DNA of 64,000 nt from Numida meleagris (GCF_002078875.1 NC_034414.1:12280355-12344354), one strand, 5' to 3'; shown: positions 24,101 through 36,490, numbered from the stretch's first letter. Translations and numbers: made by a program. The notes: generated by a model not told the origin, from the sequence alone.

Positions 24101-27100
24101 TTCTTACTTCTTTGGCAGAAGAAAGGAGGAGCAGAGTCTACACGTCCACCCCTCCCCAAACCTCAGCAGGCGGTCGAAGCAGGGGGGAGAAGGGGTTTTC
24201 TGCAAAGCCTGTCCCTTTGAGGCAGCAGAAGGGCAGAGCTCAGTTTTACGACTGCTGGCCCCAACACAATTTACCATTTACAAACTAATCCTCCTCCGTT
24301 CGAGAGCACAAGGCCTGCTAAAGCTCTCATGTCCACTTCTCTGATTCTTCATTGTCCACACTGACAGAGAGAAGCCCAAGACCTAATCGGTGTGTAATTC
24401 AATCGCTGTCCAGGCTGTGTCACAGCACAATGCTCTGCTTGTAGAGCCACGGGTTAAGTCAGCCAGCTACTGTTATGCACCACAGCAGGTGTGAAGAATG
24501 TCCCTCGGCCTAACTGTGTGTTGCCACTCTGTCAGGGTCCATTTCTGATGCTACTTTCACTCGCCACTTAATGATTGTTTTTCTTACTGGCAGCAAGCTA
24601 ATTGTCGGCTGTATGGTAAAAGGGCACTTACAGTATTTTTGATCTTGAATTCCAAATTCCTCAACAGCATAACATGGGCCTCATACGATGTAAAACACTC
24701 TGTTCTCCAGATGCCTAAAACATGGAGGGCTGCTAAAAAGCTCTTTCCTTCCTTAGTCTTAATCCAGCAATTAATAAATTATGACTTGAAACATCCGAAG
24801 TGCTTCACTCCGTTGTTCCTCACGTCAGACATTGCCACGTACCGTTCTGATAACAGCTCAGACCTGCAAAGCTACTTTGTACCTAATTCCATTTAAACTA
24901 ATGTTAGGAAGGTGCTCCAAAAAATTCTATCCACATGTAAATGGTTACAAATCTCTGGAAAGAGAGATTAAATGTGCTGCTATATTTAAATATAGATCTT
25001 AGGCTACTCTGAGAATGGCATTTAGTGTGGGTTTTTTTGGTAGGGTGTTTTTTTTCAGATTTACCACACTAAAAGGAGTAAAAAGTTGCACTTCCATTTT
25101 GCTGTGTTCATACCACAGTACAAGAAAGCTGGGGAAGAGGAGTACAGAGGAAGAAGGGAGGACGACACTTACCACTCCATCCCCAGTGAAGCACTACTGG
25201 CGGTGTGCAGCACCCAGCCATGCTACTGGGCAGATAAGGAGACAGTGGGGAACTACTGCTGATAAGCCTGCAGCGGCACGGGGGAAATGCAATTTACTGA
25301 GAATGGCAAAAAAACAGGGATGATAAACAGGAGAATGGCTTCCTTTTCCACAGACGGACCTCATGCGCTTTTAAGAGTCACACACAATGTTTCTTTCCAG
25401 TGACAAGTCCAAGGGCTGTGAGCACAGAATGAAGAGATACCACCTATTTCTAATACATCTATTTCTTTAACAGCCTTGAGTATTTCCTTCATGTACAGAG
25501 AGCTTCTGATGCTTTCTGTCTAAGCCTCTAATTTTAGTGTGGAAGCAATACATACAGGAGGAGTACCTGACGGAAGAACTACACTGGGACAGAAAGTGTA
25601 CAGGTCTGTAACAGGACAAACAGTTTTTAGTTCAAAAGAACAAACAATTGAAGTCAGCTGGATAACCTAACTAATCCAAGTGGCAAGCAAAACAAAATGG
25701 AAATAATTTCCCTGCCACCACATAGATGACCTTAAATCAATGTATTTGGCTATCTGGAGTTTTTCTATGTAATGCCGTATCAGCATTACAGTTACTAAGC
25801 TTCCCCAATCCTGTGAAGGGATGAAATACTTGGTCACTCTTTCAAATCCTGGGATGGCAGAAAGGGGCTGAAGAAAGACCATCGAGCTTCTTACCACTAG
25901 CTGCAGAAAAAGTCATAATATTCATTATTCAAAGTGTGAATTGGGCCATCTGTACTTAACGATGTTCAACAAGTCTTGCTCAGTGCTGAAGCCAAGCTGC
26001 TCATTTCACCCATACTTGTCTAGTGCCATCACCGAGGGCTGACTTCCAAACATGGGCGGACAACAGTTTACATGGCAGGGGCCATGAGACATTCTTGCAT
26101 TCTGAATCAGGATTTAGCAATGCCATGTGCCAAGCCTTAGAAGCATGCACAGCATTTGCAACTGAGCACCTGCGGAAATCCCATTTCCTGACAAAGAGAG
26201 GTCTCTAATATTCAAGTTTTTCTCCCGGGCTTAGGCCACACTATAATGAAAAACGAAATATGGGGGTTCACTGACAGCTTGCTTGAGCAATCTGCACAGG
26301 CACGCAGAATGAGAAGCCTGGCTGATGGGATCTGACCGAAACCAGATGCAATGTAGAAAGAAGAAACCTGCTTCCTTGCCCTGCTCCCTTCGCTCTAGCC
26401 CTCCTTGGGTTGCCACTGCTCTACCTTTGGCATTACCTTTCTGTACTCCTTCCTCAAACTCTGGCTGCTGCCTTCCAACCTTCCTTATCTCTGAATGCCC
26501 ACACATCTCCTCACCCTCCACTGACCTGGCACAGTCCCCTGCACTCCTGTGGCTGCATCTTAACCTCAGTTTCTCTCTGCTTTTGTCGTCTTCCCTTGCT
26601 GCTGGTTTTGGCAGCGTGCGTGTGAAGCCAAAGCCGTTGCATCTCACAGATATCACCCTGCACGCTGCTCTGTGCCTATCTCACCTCTGCCAGGCAGCTC
26701 TCTGGAGCTCTGAACCAACGGCTGCAAACACTGCACAACTGTTAGACGCCAGCAGCCCTCTGAATGTCTCACACATGGCCACATACCTGACAAGACAGAT
26801 TCAGCAGCTTACAGGTCCAGCATTTGTCAGGGTCCTGCTGCTGTTTTATAGGTCTCCCAGACTCATTTTGGGAACCAGCATCCATCACTGGGTCATGTGG
26901 GCTTGCTGCATGCAGAATGCCAGCCACTGTTTCCCATTTCCACCATGATATGCTGCAACACTGTCTCCCTGCTAAATGCTGGGTATAAGAAACCCAGCAA
27001 GAAATCTCTGTGGCACAGTGCCTTTTCCATCCCTCCTGCTGACCAGTTCTCCCCCTGGCAGTTCAGGGGACTTACCCCGCCTATTGGCCATGACAGTGTG

Positions 27101-29627
27101 CATTCAAACAGCTGCTCAGGCTGGATGAAGCACCTGCTCCGGGCAACAGCAGCTGGAGTTCATTTTGGGTCCAAAGGGCCGAGGCCAAGCGGGCTGACCG
27201 CATGTGCACTAATCCGGTATCATCACCAGCTCCACCAACAACAGGTGCCTCTTTGAAGAGAGAGAGAAAAACTATTTGGGGAGGAATCAGACCTTTATAA
27301 AGAACATTATGGGCCAGGTCCTCAGCTGGTACATGCTCAGTTCAAGCACTGAAGTTGTATGAGTAATGCTCATACGCACCAGTGAAAGATTTGGCCCACT
27401 CTTAGTGCTGCTTCTCTTCTCTTTTTGGTTTTCCTCAGAACTTTTCACCTCCTATCTTTGCTCTGCATGAATCTTCCTTTAAAAAGGACAAGGAATCTTC
27501 CTGTCCCTCGCTTCGAAGCAAACAGCTACAAGTCACAAGCTATACATGGCAAACTTCACTACTCTCCTCTGCCCATGTACCATGGCCTTACTGCTGCCAC
27601 ACAAGACGCGTCCCTCAGTCCTGCTTGCAACCCAGAGTCCAGACCACGAGCATCCTTTCACAGAAACATGGACGATCCCATTCTGGGACACATCAAACAA
27701 AACCCCTCCCAGCCCCTTAAGAGAAGTCTGTCGGCCCAGGCATTACAAGAATGGCCACATACTTGCTCTGGCGAGTGGTCCAGTAGCCCAATGCATTATT
27801 TCAATCTATGGCCATGACAAAATGACCTGGGAACCGTGCAGGAAACCCTACCAGAAGCAGCTATTGGCTCAGCTGGCTCTAAGGAAAATTTTCTTATCTC
27901 GTTTTACTGGAAGCTGATTTATGATGTAATGTGTACAAATCTGTATTTGTCTTTTCAGCATCTTACCAATAGGTTTCGATTAATGAAAGCCTCCAAGATT
28001 TTTCCTTTCTGAGTGCTGCCATGCCGAGCTCTATACAACAGTTTCACACATCACGTCTCACTCCTGGCAGTGACCCTGGTGCCTGTTTCAGGAGAACCGG
28101 GGAGCTCTCTCCAGCCCAAGCACAGAGCAGGACTCACATAGGCAGCCCTGCAGGACACTGCCAGGAGCACTCTGCCCATAAAACATGAGCAAAAGTAGGC
28201 TTTCCAAAGTGCTCACAACGCTCTGTTAGGGGAAAACATGACCTTGCTATAAGCTGCTCGTATTCACCGGTCACAAATTCCCTAACTTTGTATTCTAACA
28301 TTTATTTCCCTGAACCACACCTCTGTTCATTCGTGACCTTCTGAGGTTTGACTGGTTTGAGTCACTTTCCACTTGGGACCACGTCCCAGCTGGATTATGT
28401 TACAGAAAGAAGCAAAGCAGAGTCAGTTCAAGGAGCAGAGCTGGTGGCCAGAATGGCACAGGCAGAAAAAACAGTCTCAAATCCATAACAGTCACTGACC
28501 TCACCACCAATACACACAAGTGTCAGTGCTACTGTGTTGGCTTTAGCATTTAAATAAGACTCAGAGAATTTCCCTTGACAAACACTGCAGTTCAGGCTTA
28601 CTGACACCATTTGCTCACCACACTCACAGCACGGCACAGGAACGCCTGGGGCTAGAAACATGGGCTCAGCTGCTGCGGACTCCTGGACTCCCTTTGAGGC
28701 TTTAACCACAGCTCCAAAGTTGGAAAATATCAAAGCATATCTAAATATACAAAAGAAGGCAATGTGGCCCAGTTATGCATCTGTTTTGTCCACACATATG
28801 CCTGAGGGAACCGCATAGCGATTGCACACTTGATGCTGAGCAGTCTGATACTGCTATGTCACTGCCCCACAGAGCACAAGCAGTAAGACCCTCCCAGCAT
28901 TTGACAGACCCAGAACTTTCCCTAAACCTCAGAACCCTCTCCGTGGCGTGCTGTCACTGAGCACATTTTACGCAGACCAGCTGCACAGGATTTATGCAAC
29001 CCTTTCTGGAGTATCGAAGCTAAGTTTTTTGTCTGTGCCTCAGGCAGGTGCTTGGTATGCAGGATTTCAAGCAGAGAACAAACGGTTCCGTGAAAGTGTT
29101 AAATGCTCAGCACAGTAATTTCTGAATTATACAAATGGTAGCAATGGAAGCTAGTGGTTTAAAAAGTCAAGAAGGAAAGCCCTTCACTGCACCGCTGTGG
29201 GCAATGCCACAGAGTCCTGCAGACCAGAGTAAGTTTCCAAGACTACCAGTTAATGCTGCTGGTTGCCTCAAGTGACATGAGCCAGATCCACCCACCCCAT
29301 GTTGTATCTCATAATTAGGAGGAAATCAGGCTAACGCCCAAATCAACAGGTCCTCTGCACAAAGATACCGAAATCAAAATCAATTTGTCTGAACCTTGCA
29401 GACTGGCACAGACGGGTTTGCCACAAACAGACAACAATCTAACACCCAACACTGTAAAGAAACTTACAATATATTGAAAATCATTAAAATTAGGCAAAAC
29501 ATGATAGGGAAATGGATATCCTAAAGATCTAAACCTTCACTTCGCTGGAGTTTAGCATAGCCTTTAAGGTCTGTGATGTTTGAGGGAAGTTATCCCCTTC
29601 TATTCTGTCTGATTCACCTCCACTAAA
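21116..29627. other. intergenic with one palindromic element; no gene seen
   Basis: About 8.5 kb without a supportable exon. The longest frame (26325-26948, 207 codons) lies in a pyrimidine-rich stretch and shows no family motif. A 12-13 base A run occurs at about 21341-21353. The palindrome at 27311-27397 is listed separately. Confidence 0.5.
27311..27397. mobile_element. short palindromic MITE-like element
   Basis: Left arm GGGCCAGGTCCTCAGCTGGT pairs with the right arm ACCAGTGAAAGATTTGGCCC. In reverse complement the right arm reads GGGCCAAATCTTTCACTGGT, so about 15 of 20 bases match. The total length is 87 bp. It resembles, from memory, another sauropsid non-autonomous palindromic element whose ends read GGGCCAGATCCTCAGCTGGT. 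Confidence 0.55.
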
Positions 29628-30335
29628 TCATAAAATCATCGACTGGCTTGGGTTGGAAGGGACCTTAAAGACCATCTAGTTCCAACTGCCCCTCTGTGGG
29701 CAGGGCTGTCCCCCACCACATCAGGCTGCCCAGGGCCCCATCCAGCCTGGCCTTGTACGCCTACAGGGATGGGGCATCCACAGCCTTTCCTGGCAGCCTG
29801 TGCCAGGGCCTCACCACTCTGAGTAAAAAACTTCTTCCTAATATATAACCTAAATCTCATGTCTTTTGGTTTTAAGCCATTCCACCTTGTTCTCTCACTA
29901 TCAGACCATGTTAAAAAGTTGGTTCCCCTCCTGCTTGTACACTCCCTTCATGTACTGGAAGGCTGCAATGACGTGCCACTGGAGCATTCTCTTCTCCAAG
30001 CTAAACAAGCCCAACTCCCTCAACTCAACCTTTCTTCATAGCAGAGGTGCTCCAGCCCTCTGATCATCTTTGTGGCCCTCCTCTGGACCCACTCCAACAG
30101 CTCCACATCTTTCCTGTACTGGGGGCCCCAGGCCTGGACACAGTACTCCAGATGGGGCCTCAAGAGGGCTGAGCAGAGAGGGAAAATCTTCTCCCTCTCC
30201 CTGCTGCCACCCCTCTGTTGATGCAGCTCAGGATACAGTTGGCCTGCTGGGCTGCAAGAGCACACCGCTGGCTCATGTCCGGCTTTTTGTCCATCAGGAC
30301 CACCAAGTCCGTCTCCACAGGGCTGCTCTTGTATG
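29628..30335 (-). mobile_element. CR1 LINE, antisense, about 0.7 kb, 5'-truncated
   Basis: Starts with the reverse complement of the CR1 tail and 3' end (TTGGGTTGGAAGGGACCTTA). It runs through GGCTGCCCAGGGCCCCATCC, AAAAACTTCTTCCTAATATA and TTGTGGCCCTCCTCTGGACC to TCCATCAGGACCACCAAGTC. On the minus strand a frame at 30020-30352 retains the end of the CR1 ORF2 protein, with [20 protein letters not shown] and [10 protein letters not shown] visible. It is well preserved, hence a comparatively young insertion, but lacks most of the reverse transcriptase. Confidence 0.93.
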
Positions 30336-33300
30336 AATCCATAAGAATCCAAAATTTAAAACATTTACCTGATGAATATACGTGTTGAAGTTTCAAAAAA
30401 ACTTTTTAATCATTTTTTGCTCAGCTTCACATCAACATCTTGCACATCTCTCACCACAACTGCGGCCTCAATGTCTTCTCTTGTTAGCCAACTAGCAAAT
30501 GGCATTGGTCAAACCATTCAACTCCCTGGAGTACCTACATTTAGGAAGCAGGTGCTCTTGGTACCAGCAGGGGGTCTATGAACATTGATTGTCAGCATCA
30601 TACAGCAGCAAGACAATACAGGGTTTCTGGACCTTCATCAGGAGACGTGGTTTACTACTGGCAAATATTACTGCAGCCCCAAACGTTGTGAACAAGCAGA
30701 GTGCATCTGCTCACGCTCATCTCAAAGACATCTGATGCTCTTTCAAGGGCTGCTGAGCACAGAATGCACCTACCAGAGTTCACACTGCCTGGAAGGCATT
30801 ACCTGCAGCCACTGACTTCAATGGCACAGACTGTACCAGAGAAGGGCAGCGCCTTTTCCAAAACGTCAAGTCTTATTTTCTCATTTGTCCAAAAACAAGC
30901 ACAGATTCTTATTCATATCTGTGGAAAGGAAGGCAGAACAAGAAGGGTGAGGGATACAAACCGTGAGAGACTCCAGGCAGTTGGGAATTGCACAAACCCG
31001 TTATGTAACACATTGCCTGGGGCACACCACGTGTTTTCAGAAATTCCTCAGAATCCCTTTATACTTGCTCCAGCACTAAGACCCAGTAGCTTCAACCTCC
31101 AATAAGTGACTGGAATTACAACGTACCATGGACAGATCGCACTGATGAGCCCTAAGCTTGCTGCCCAATGCTTTTTTAAATATAACTTGAAATAACAATT
31201 GCAGCATCTCACAGGAGGACAGACTGGGGAGGAAACTTGGTGTAGGTGAATCGCCAAAATGTAACACTACTTTGGAAAGAGTGACATGTGCTTAAAAGAA
31301 AATGAAGCTATACACCTGGTAGTCACAAGTTAGTGTCTACAGCGCAGTTTTACCAGAGGAGCCAGCATTAAGGAGGCTATGAGCACGCACACAGTCACAG
31401 AGGCTCCAACACAGCCTGTACTCAGCCTGCCAAGGACAAGCCAAAGCTGCCTTGTCTCTTCTCCAGGCCACCTGAAGTGAACTCTTCTGCAGGAAGGGAA
31501 AAGACAGCATTAATTACAGAGATCCTCGTTTAGGTACTGCAAAGAGGAAACAGCATGAATTAGGAAACCTAGACCTTCCCTGTGACACAAGCTTAAAGAC
31601 AAGCTTTGCTTGCATTTCAGAAACTCCTACAAGCTTGTCTTCTGTGTCTGTTCTAGACACAGGACAGACATGCTAATGAGTATATTCTGTTTGAAGGACA
31701 GATTTTAATCAGCAAAGTTTCAAAGATTTCTTTAAGTAACACAGTGGTTTCAATTATAGCATTTGGAAAGTTCTTTAAGAATGAGCTTCATTGCAAAAGA
31801 AGAAAGAGGGATCAGCCAAATTCTCCATGCCCATGTGATGCAGACTTAAATAAAAGCAGCCCACGGAACTAAACTAACCCAGATAAAGCTTACATCACAG
31901 CTGCAAACAGTGTCACAATTTTATCCAGCTACTGATGCAAAGTGGGAAAACAGGATGATGGTCAACAAGACATTCCATGACAACTGAAAAACATCCTCTT
32001 ACACCTCAACTGGCTTCTAACACTGCAATAATTGATGTTTTGCACATGCAAAAATATCACTGAACAGAAGAAAATAGAGCTCCTACTCTCCAGAAAAGGA
32101 AAGCAATGGAAAACAAAGCTTTGGAGTATTTGAGGCAAGTTCCAGAAAAATAAACTTCAAAAATGACTTCAAAATGAATGCAAGTGTTTGCATATAGGAT
32201 TTTAGTGTGATACCCGGCTTTAGTAAATGGAATACATAAACAGTAGTTACTGCATAGTCACATAGTAATGTTCAGGACATACAAGCCCCAAAAATAGGCT
32301 CCTGTCTGCTCTATCGAGGACAAGATGCTCACTTCAGAGGAATTACATTCCAGCTTGCACTTTTGAGAAGCTCTTATCTTATATCACTAAAGCACACCGA
32401 TTTCACAGCATTACAGCAAAGCGAACCTTCCTGAACACTTTACATTTCCTCAGAGACACAAAAATAAAAAACGTATTCCAAAATGACCACCTCGCAGCTC
32501 AGTCACGGGGCTACAGTCATCCCAGGGCCACCCCATGTTTTGCTGATGACTACTCTTACTGTAAGACCATTTTTAAAGAAAGCCCAGATTTCAGGCTGCT
32601 TTTTTAACTCTATGAGTCATACAGAACAAAAAGGCAAAGAAATAACTCTGAAGTCTTGCTGGCTTTTCTTCCATGGAAAACGGGAAATAAAACAGTGGGA
32701 TCAGACAAAACAGTGAAATGAAGCACCTGTTGAGCATAGCAAAGCATATGGATAAATGGCTAAAGTGACTTCATGTCCAATAGAAGAGATTGCGAATTCA
32801 CGGGTGCTCATATGAATCATTCTCCATTTCCTGCCAGAGAGCTTAGGTTTCACTTAATTATGAAATAAAATCATGAATGAAGAAGGCTAATTTACAGGCA
32901 TATGTATCATACACTTATTTACAGCTTTTTCCTCATGTAGCCTTCAATCTTCATTATTGCTATTGTTGGGCACTGAATGATCACATATGAAAAATATTTG
33001 CTAGCATTTGATATATCACTTACGAAGCACACAGCTAGAAAGCAGCTAACAGATAGTGGCTGGACAGAAGCAACAGCCACTATTTTTGCTACCTGTGGTT
33101 AAAGAACAGACAATGTGATCTCCAGATAACAAAACACAGCTTTAAATGACAGAGTCAAGGCAGAAAGCAGCCAGATTCAATTAAATATTTGCAAACCTCT
33201 CTTAGCAGAAAAAGTATTTTCAGATGACTGCTGAAGCCCTTTGACAATAACTCTGTCCTCTCTGCTACACTCAGCCAACGAATTCACAGGAGGGACACGA

Positions 33301-34436
33301 TGTACGAGAGCTTCTTTTTCTGGAACATGAACTGCACTTCTGCATACCATGCTGTGGTTGCTTGGCTTCCCACTCTGCCATACCACTTCGAACACTTTAA
33401 AATGTGTTCTGTCTATATCATCCCAAATCATAGAAATAAACTGAAGCATGTGCCTAACGTAACACATTTAAATAATCCTGGATTATGAGAATAAGGAGGG
33501 CCAATCTTGTCACCAATCCTGTTTACAGAGCCCCTGTGCGCAACGGTTTGCACAGAACTATCTGCTCTTGCTCTCCCTCAGCATCCAGCCCCTGCCACTC
33601 CAACAGCATCTGTTCATTCAGGAATCTTGTAAGGCACCTTCATACTTCAAGACTTGTGGGAATAAGGTTCTGAAGTTGATTCACTTGTATTGAAAGTCAT
33701 TTATGGACAATGTTATCCCAAGTGACTAATAACTTTTCTAAAGCATAGTTTGGAAGAGATAACTAAAGCTTTCCCCTCGGGTTAGTGCAGTTGACCAACA
33801 GTCCACCTACCTTAAAAGCCCCTACCTGATAGCAGATAGTTGCCCTTATTCCAGGCCATGCTGTAATGTTGTAGCTAACTAAAAATTTGAACAAGGCATT
33901 TGTCTCCTAGGATACAGCATTACTTAAAAATCAAGATTTGAGATTACATGTTTTTGGAACAGATGGTACTGTCCACAGTCCAGATACTATCAGCATGTGA
34001 CACCATCCCACCCTGCGAAGCAAGAACCCCTAGGTTACTTTGTAATGGGTTTTTTTCCATAATAAATAAAATTGCAGTAGAAACGACTTGTTTCCTTTAG
34101 TTCTATGAGGCAGAAAGCAAAACAAACTGAATGGTGCTCTCATAAAACAAGGAGTCAAGGAATATTTGGAATTAAGGAAATCTGGAGCCAGATCAGGCCC
34201 ATGCTTCATATATGGCTTTAAGAAATGTTTTTATGTCTTAATTCATCACTGCCACGGGATAACTTAAGACTCGAACTTCCAAAAGACAGCATGTGATCAA
34301 GTCTACCAATACAGATATAAGTACGTATGCACTAATACACTCAGAAATTGAACATAAAGGCCCACCAAACAAAACAAACTACAATTTTCTCCAGAGGTAC
34401 TAATTGGTTTTCTGCTTTGAATTCACATTTCAAATT
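30336..34436. other. intergenic, no gene seen
   Basis: No supportable exon, RNA gene or named repeat. At 30806-30825 the string CCACTGACTTCAATGGCACA resembles the centre of sauropsid palindromic MITEs but arms are not evident. Confidence 0.5.
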
Positions 34437-35090
34437 ACAGAAACATAGAAACATTTGAGTTGGAAGGGACCCTTAAATGCCATCTAGTCCAACTCCCCTG
34501 CAATGAGCACGGACACCTACGCTAGATCAAGTGCTTAGAGCCCCATCCTGCCTGACCTTCAGTGTCTCCAAGGGCAGGGCATCCACCAGCTCATGGGGCA
34601 ACTTACTCCAGTGCCTCATTACCCTAACTGTAAAAAAACCTTTTTCTTTACATCCATTCTGAATCTCCCTTCTTTTAGTTTGAAACCATCTCCCCTTGTC
34701 CTATCACAACAGACGCTGCTGAAGAGCCTGTCTCCTTCCTTCTTAGAGACCCTCTTTAGATACTGAAAGGCCGCCACCAGGTCCCCCCAGAACCTTCTCT
34801 TCTCCAGGCTGAACTGCCCCAGCTCTCTCAGCCTGTCCTTGTAGGGGAGGTGTTCCATCCCTCCAATCATTTTTGTGGCCCTCCTCTGGATGCGCTCTAA
34901 GAGATCCACATCTCTCCTGTACTGAGGACTCCACATCTGGACACAGCACTCCAGGTGAGGTCTCACCAGCGCAGAGTAGAGGAGCAGGATCACCTCCCTT
35001 GCCTTTCTGACCACGCTCCTTTTGATGCAGCCCAGGATATGGTTGGCTTTCTGTGTCAGTGAATTATCCTGGAATTTGTAAATCACAAGT
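34437..35090 (-). mobile_element. CR1 LINE, antisense, about 0.65 kb, 5'-truncated
   Basis: Begins GTTGGAAGGGACCCTTAAAT near the 3' end and runs through GCCACCAGGTCCCCCCAGAA and TCTCCAGGCTGAACTGCCCC to TTGATGCAGCCCAGGATATG. The minus-strand frame at 34619-35086 (155 codons) is the ORF2 C-terminal tail of this CR1 subfamily, with LVRPHLECCVQMWSPQYRRD and [15 protein letters not shown]. It is a remnant, not a host gene. Confidence 0.93.
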
Positions 35091-35274
35091 AACTGTTTTA
35101 CTAGCTAAAACCCTGACAGCTGGAGTAGACAAAGCTAAACAGTAACTGTCCAAAGAACATCCTCCCTGAAGTCCCTAGGGCCACAGCTAAAAGCAGGATC
35201 TGTACTGGGAATCTTCCAAGCAAGTCCACTGTTGAACTGTGAATACATTATAAACAGGAGGGAGAGCAAGTTTC

Positions 35275-35558
35275 AACATGTGCAGACAGTGACAGGCAGT
35301 GGGGAACAGTTTTAAACTAGAAGAGGGGAGAAACTAGGTGATATATTAGGGAGAAACTCTTTCCTCAGAGGGTGGTGAGGCGCTGGCACAGGCTGCCCAG
35401 AGAAGCTCTGGGTGCCCTAACCCTGGAGGGGCTCAAGGCTGGGTTGGATGGGGCCCTGGGCAGCCTGAGCTGGTGGGGGGCAGCCCTGCCCACGGCAGGG
35501 GTTGGGGCTGGGTGGGCTTTAAGATCCCCACCAACCCAAACCATTCTGTGATTCTAAG
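35275..35558 (+). mobile_element. CR1 LINE 3' end, sense
   Basis: GTTTTAAACTAGAAGAGGGG, GGTGGTGAGGCGCTGGCACA, GGCTGCCCAGAGAAGCTCTG, GGCTGGGTTGGATGGGGCCC and the terminal CCATTCTGTGATTCT show a CR1 3' end. It lies about 200 bp from the oppositely oriented CR1 at 34437-35090. Confidence 0.92.
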
Positions 35559-35818
35559 CATCAAAATATGATAAGTTACATTAAACAACGAGGGCAGAAT
35601 ACCGCAGAAGATGGAGGCACCAAACCGAAAATAGGCAGGTTTCAGCCGAGCAGCTCTCACACCCCTGTACCACCAGCTCTCTGGTGATGGGCAGTCAGAT
35701 CCAATAACAATTAAAGTGTGCAACAGGGTAACAACACTACCCTTAGTCCTTAGGAACAGGTTTGTGAGGGAGCAGAATAATCTGCTAAAAAATACTGCAC
35801 CAGCAGCACGCAGGATTG

Positions 35819-35878
35819 AGCTGACTCAGCAGAAGGTCACTGAACAGAAAGTTATCCCATTTGAAGGGCGTTGAGTCA
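35819..35878. promoter_or_regulatory. paired MARE/AP-1-type sites upstream of the ferritin-like gene
   Basis: AGCTGACTCAGCA at 35819-35831 matches the 13-base T-MARE consensus at 12 positions. A second AP-1 core, TGAGTCA, lies at 35872-35878. They sit about 350-400 bp upstream of the start codon at 36225, outside the nearby CR1. Maf/NRF2/AP-1 elements of this kind drive ferritin H and L genes in vertebrates. That they control this gene is inference. Confidence 0.45.
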
Positions 35879-35999
35879 CATTTCCACTCCAGCAGCTCCT
35901 ATGTGTTGAAGCCAAACGCTCAAGGAATAGCACCCGGAGTTGCACCTACACGACAAGGCGGCTGAAGGAGCCAGGAGCCTGCCTTTGGCAGCTACCGTA

Positions 36000-36490
36000 C
36001 AAACCGAGAAGCGCCGCTAGGACACCTGACGCGACCCCGCAGCCAGCAACAGGCGGAGCGGACGAGGCCCGCGGGGCTCGGGGCGCGCCACCCACGGGCA
36101 CGCACAAAATGGCGGCGCCGCGGCTCCCTCCTCCCCCGGTCGGGCGGGAGGCGGGCGGAGGCGAGGTGCGGCCCAGGTGCCCGCCGCTATATCAGGCGTT
36201 GCGGCGGGGCGGCGCGGCTGCCCCATGGCGGCGCCCGCCATGGCCGAGCCGCGCTCCAAGCGGCCCCGCGTCACGCTGCCCGCCTGCCCGGCGCACCGCC
36301 CGCTGCCTGGAAGCCGCGTGAGGCAGAGCTTCCCGACCGCCGTGGAGGAGGGCCTGTGCGGGGTGACCGGCGCCCTGCTGGAGCTCGCCTACAGCCTGCA
36401 GGCGTTGGTAAGGCGGGGGGGAGGGCTGGGGGCCGGGCGGTGGGTGACACTGGGGGCTGGTAGGGATAGGGGGTGGGTGCTGCGCAGTCA
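36000..36490 (+). promoter_or_regulatory. CpG island and promoter of the ferritin-like gene
   Basis: A compact CpG-rich block covers exon 1. It contains an exact YY1-type AAAATGGCGGC at 36106-36116, GC-rich Sp1-like strings, and a TATA-like CTATATCAG around 36187-36195. The YY1 motif and the TATA-like string imply different start sites, so the transcription start is not fixed here. No canonical CAGUGN iron-responsive-element loop occurs between 36000 and the start codon at 36225. Confidence 0.6.
36225..36407 (+). CDS. ferritoid coding exon 1
   Basis: 61 codons, phase-0 end at ...CAGGCGTTG|GTAAGG. It encodes the N-terminal basic/proline-rich segment (residues 1-31) and ferritin helix A. The end corresponds to ferritin H mature residue 37, the position of the first ferritin H intron. 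The open frame extends upstream without an ATG, so the first ATG in a GC-rich context was taken. Confidence 0.85.

Noticed and set aside
23900..24650. Possible MYOD1 core enhancer at about -20 kb
   Set aside because: The position matches the mammalian enhancer distance and E-box-like strings occur, but I could not align it to any known enhancer sequence. An alignment with mammalian and avian DNA would be decisive.
26325..26948. 207-codon frame, the longest outside GC-rich DNA
   Set aside because: Pyrimidine-rich sequence giving Leu/Ser/Pro/Cys-rich translation with no recognised motif, an overlapping frame on the other strand, and no splice context. Kept only as a frame to test with RNA-seq.
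34619..35086. 155-codon minus frame with LVRPHLECCVQMW
   Set aside because: Belongs to the CR1 LINE ORF2 tail, not a host gene; annotated as the repeat. The frame at 30020-30352 was treated the same way.
36109..36321. Upstream 70-codon frame over the ferritoid start
   Set aside because: Its ATG is part of the YY1-type AAAATGGCGGC motif, it is out of frame with the ferritin-like protein, and it may lie upstream of transcription start.
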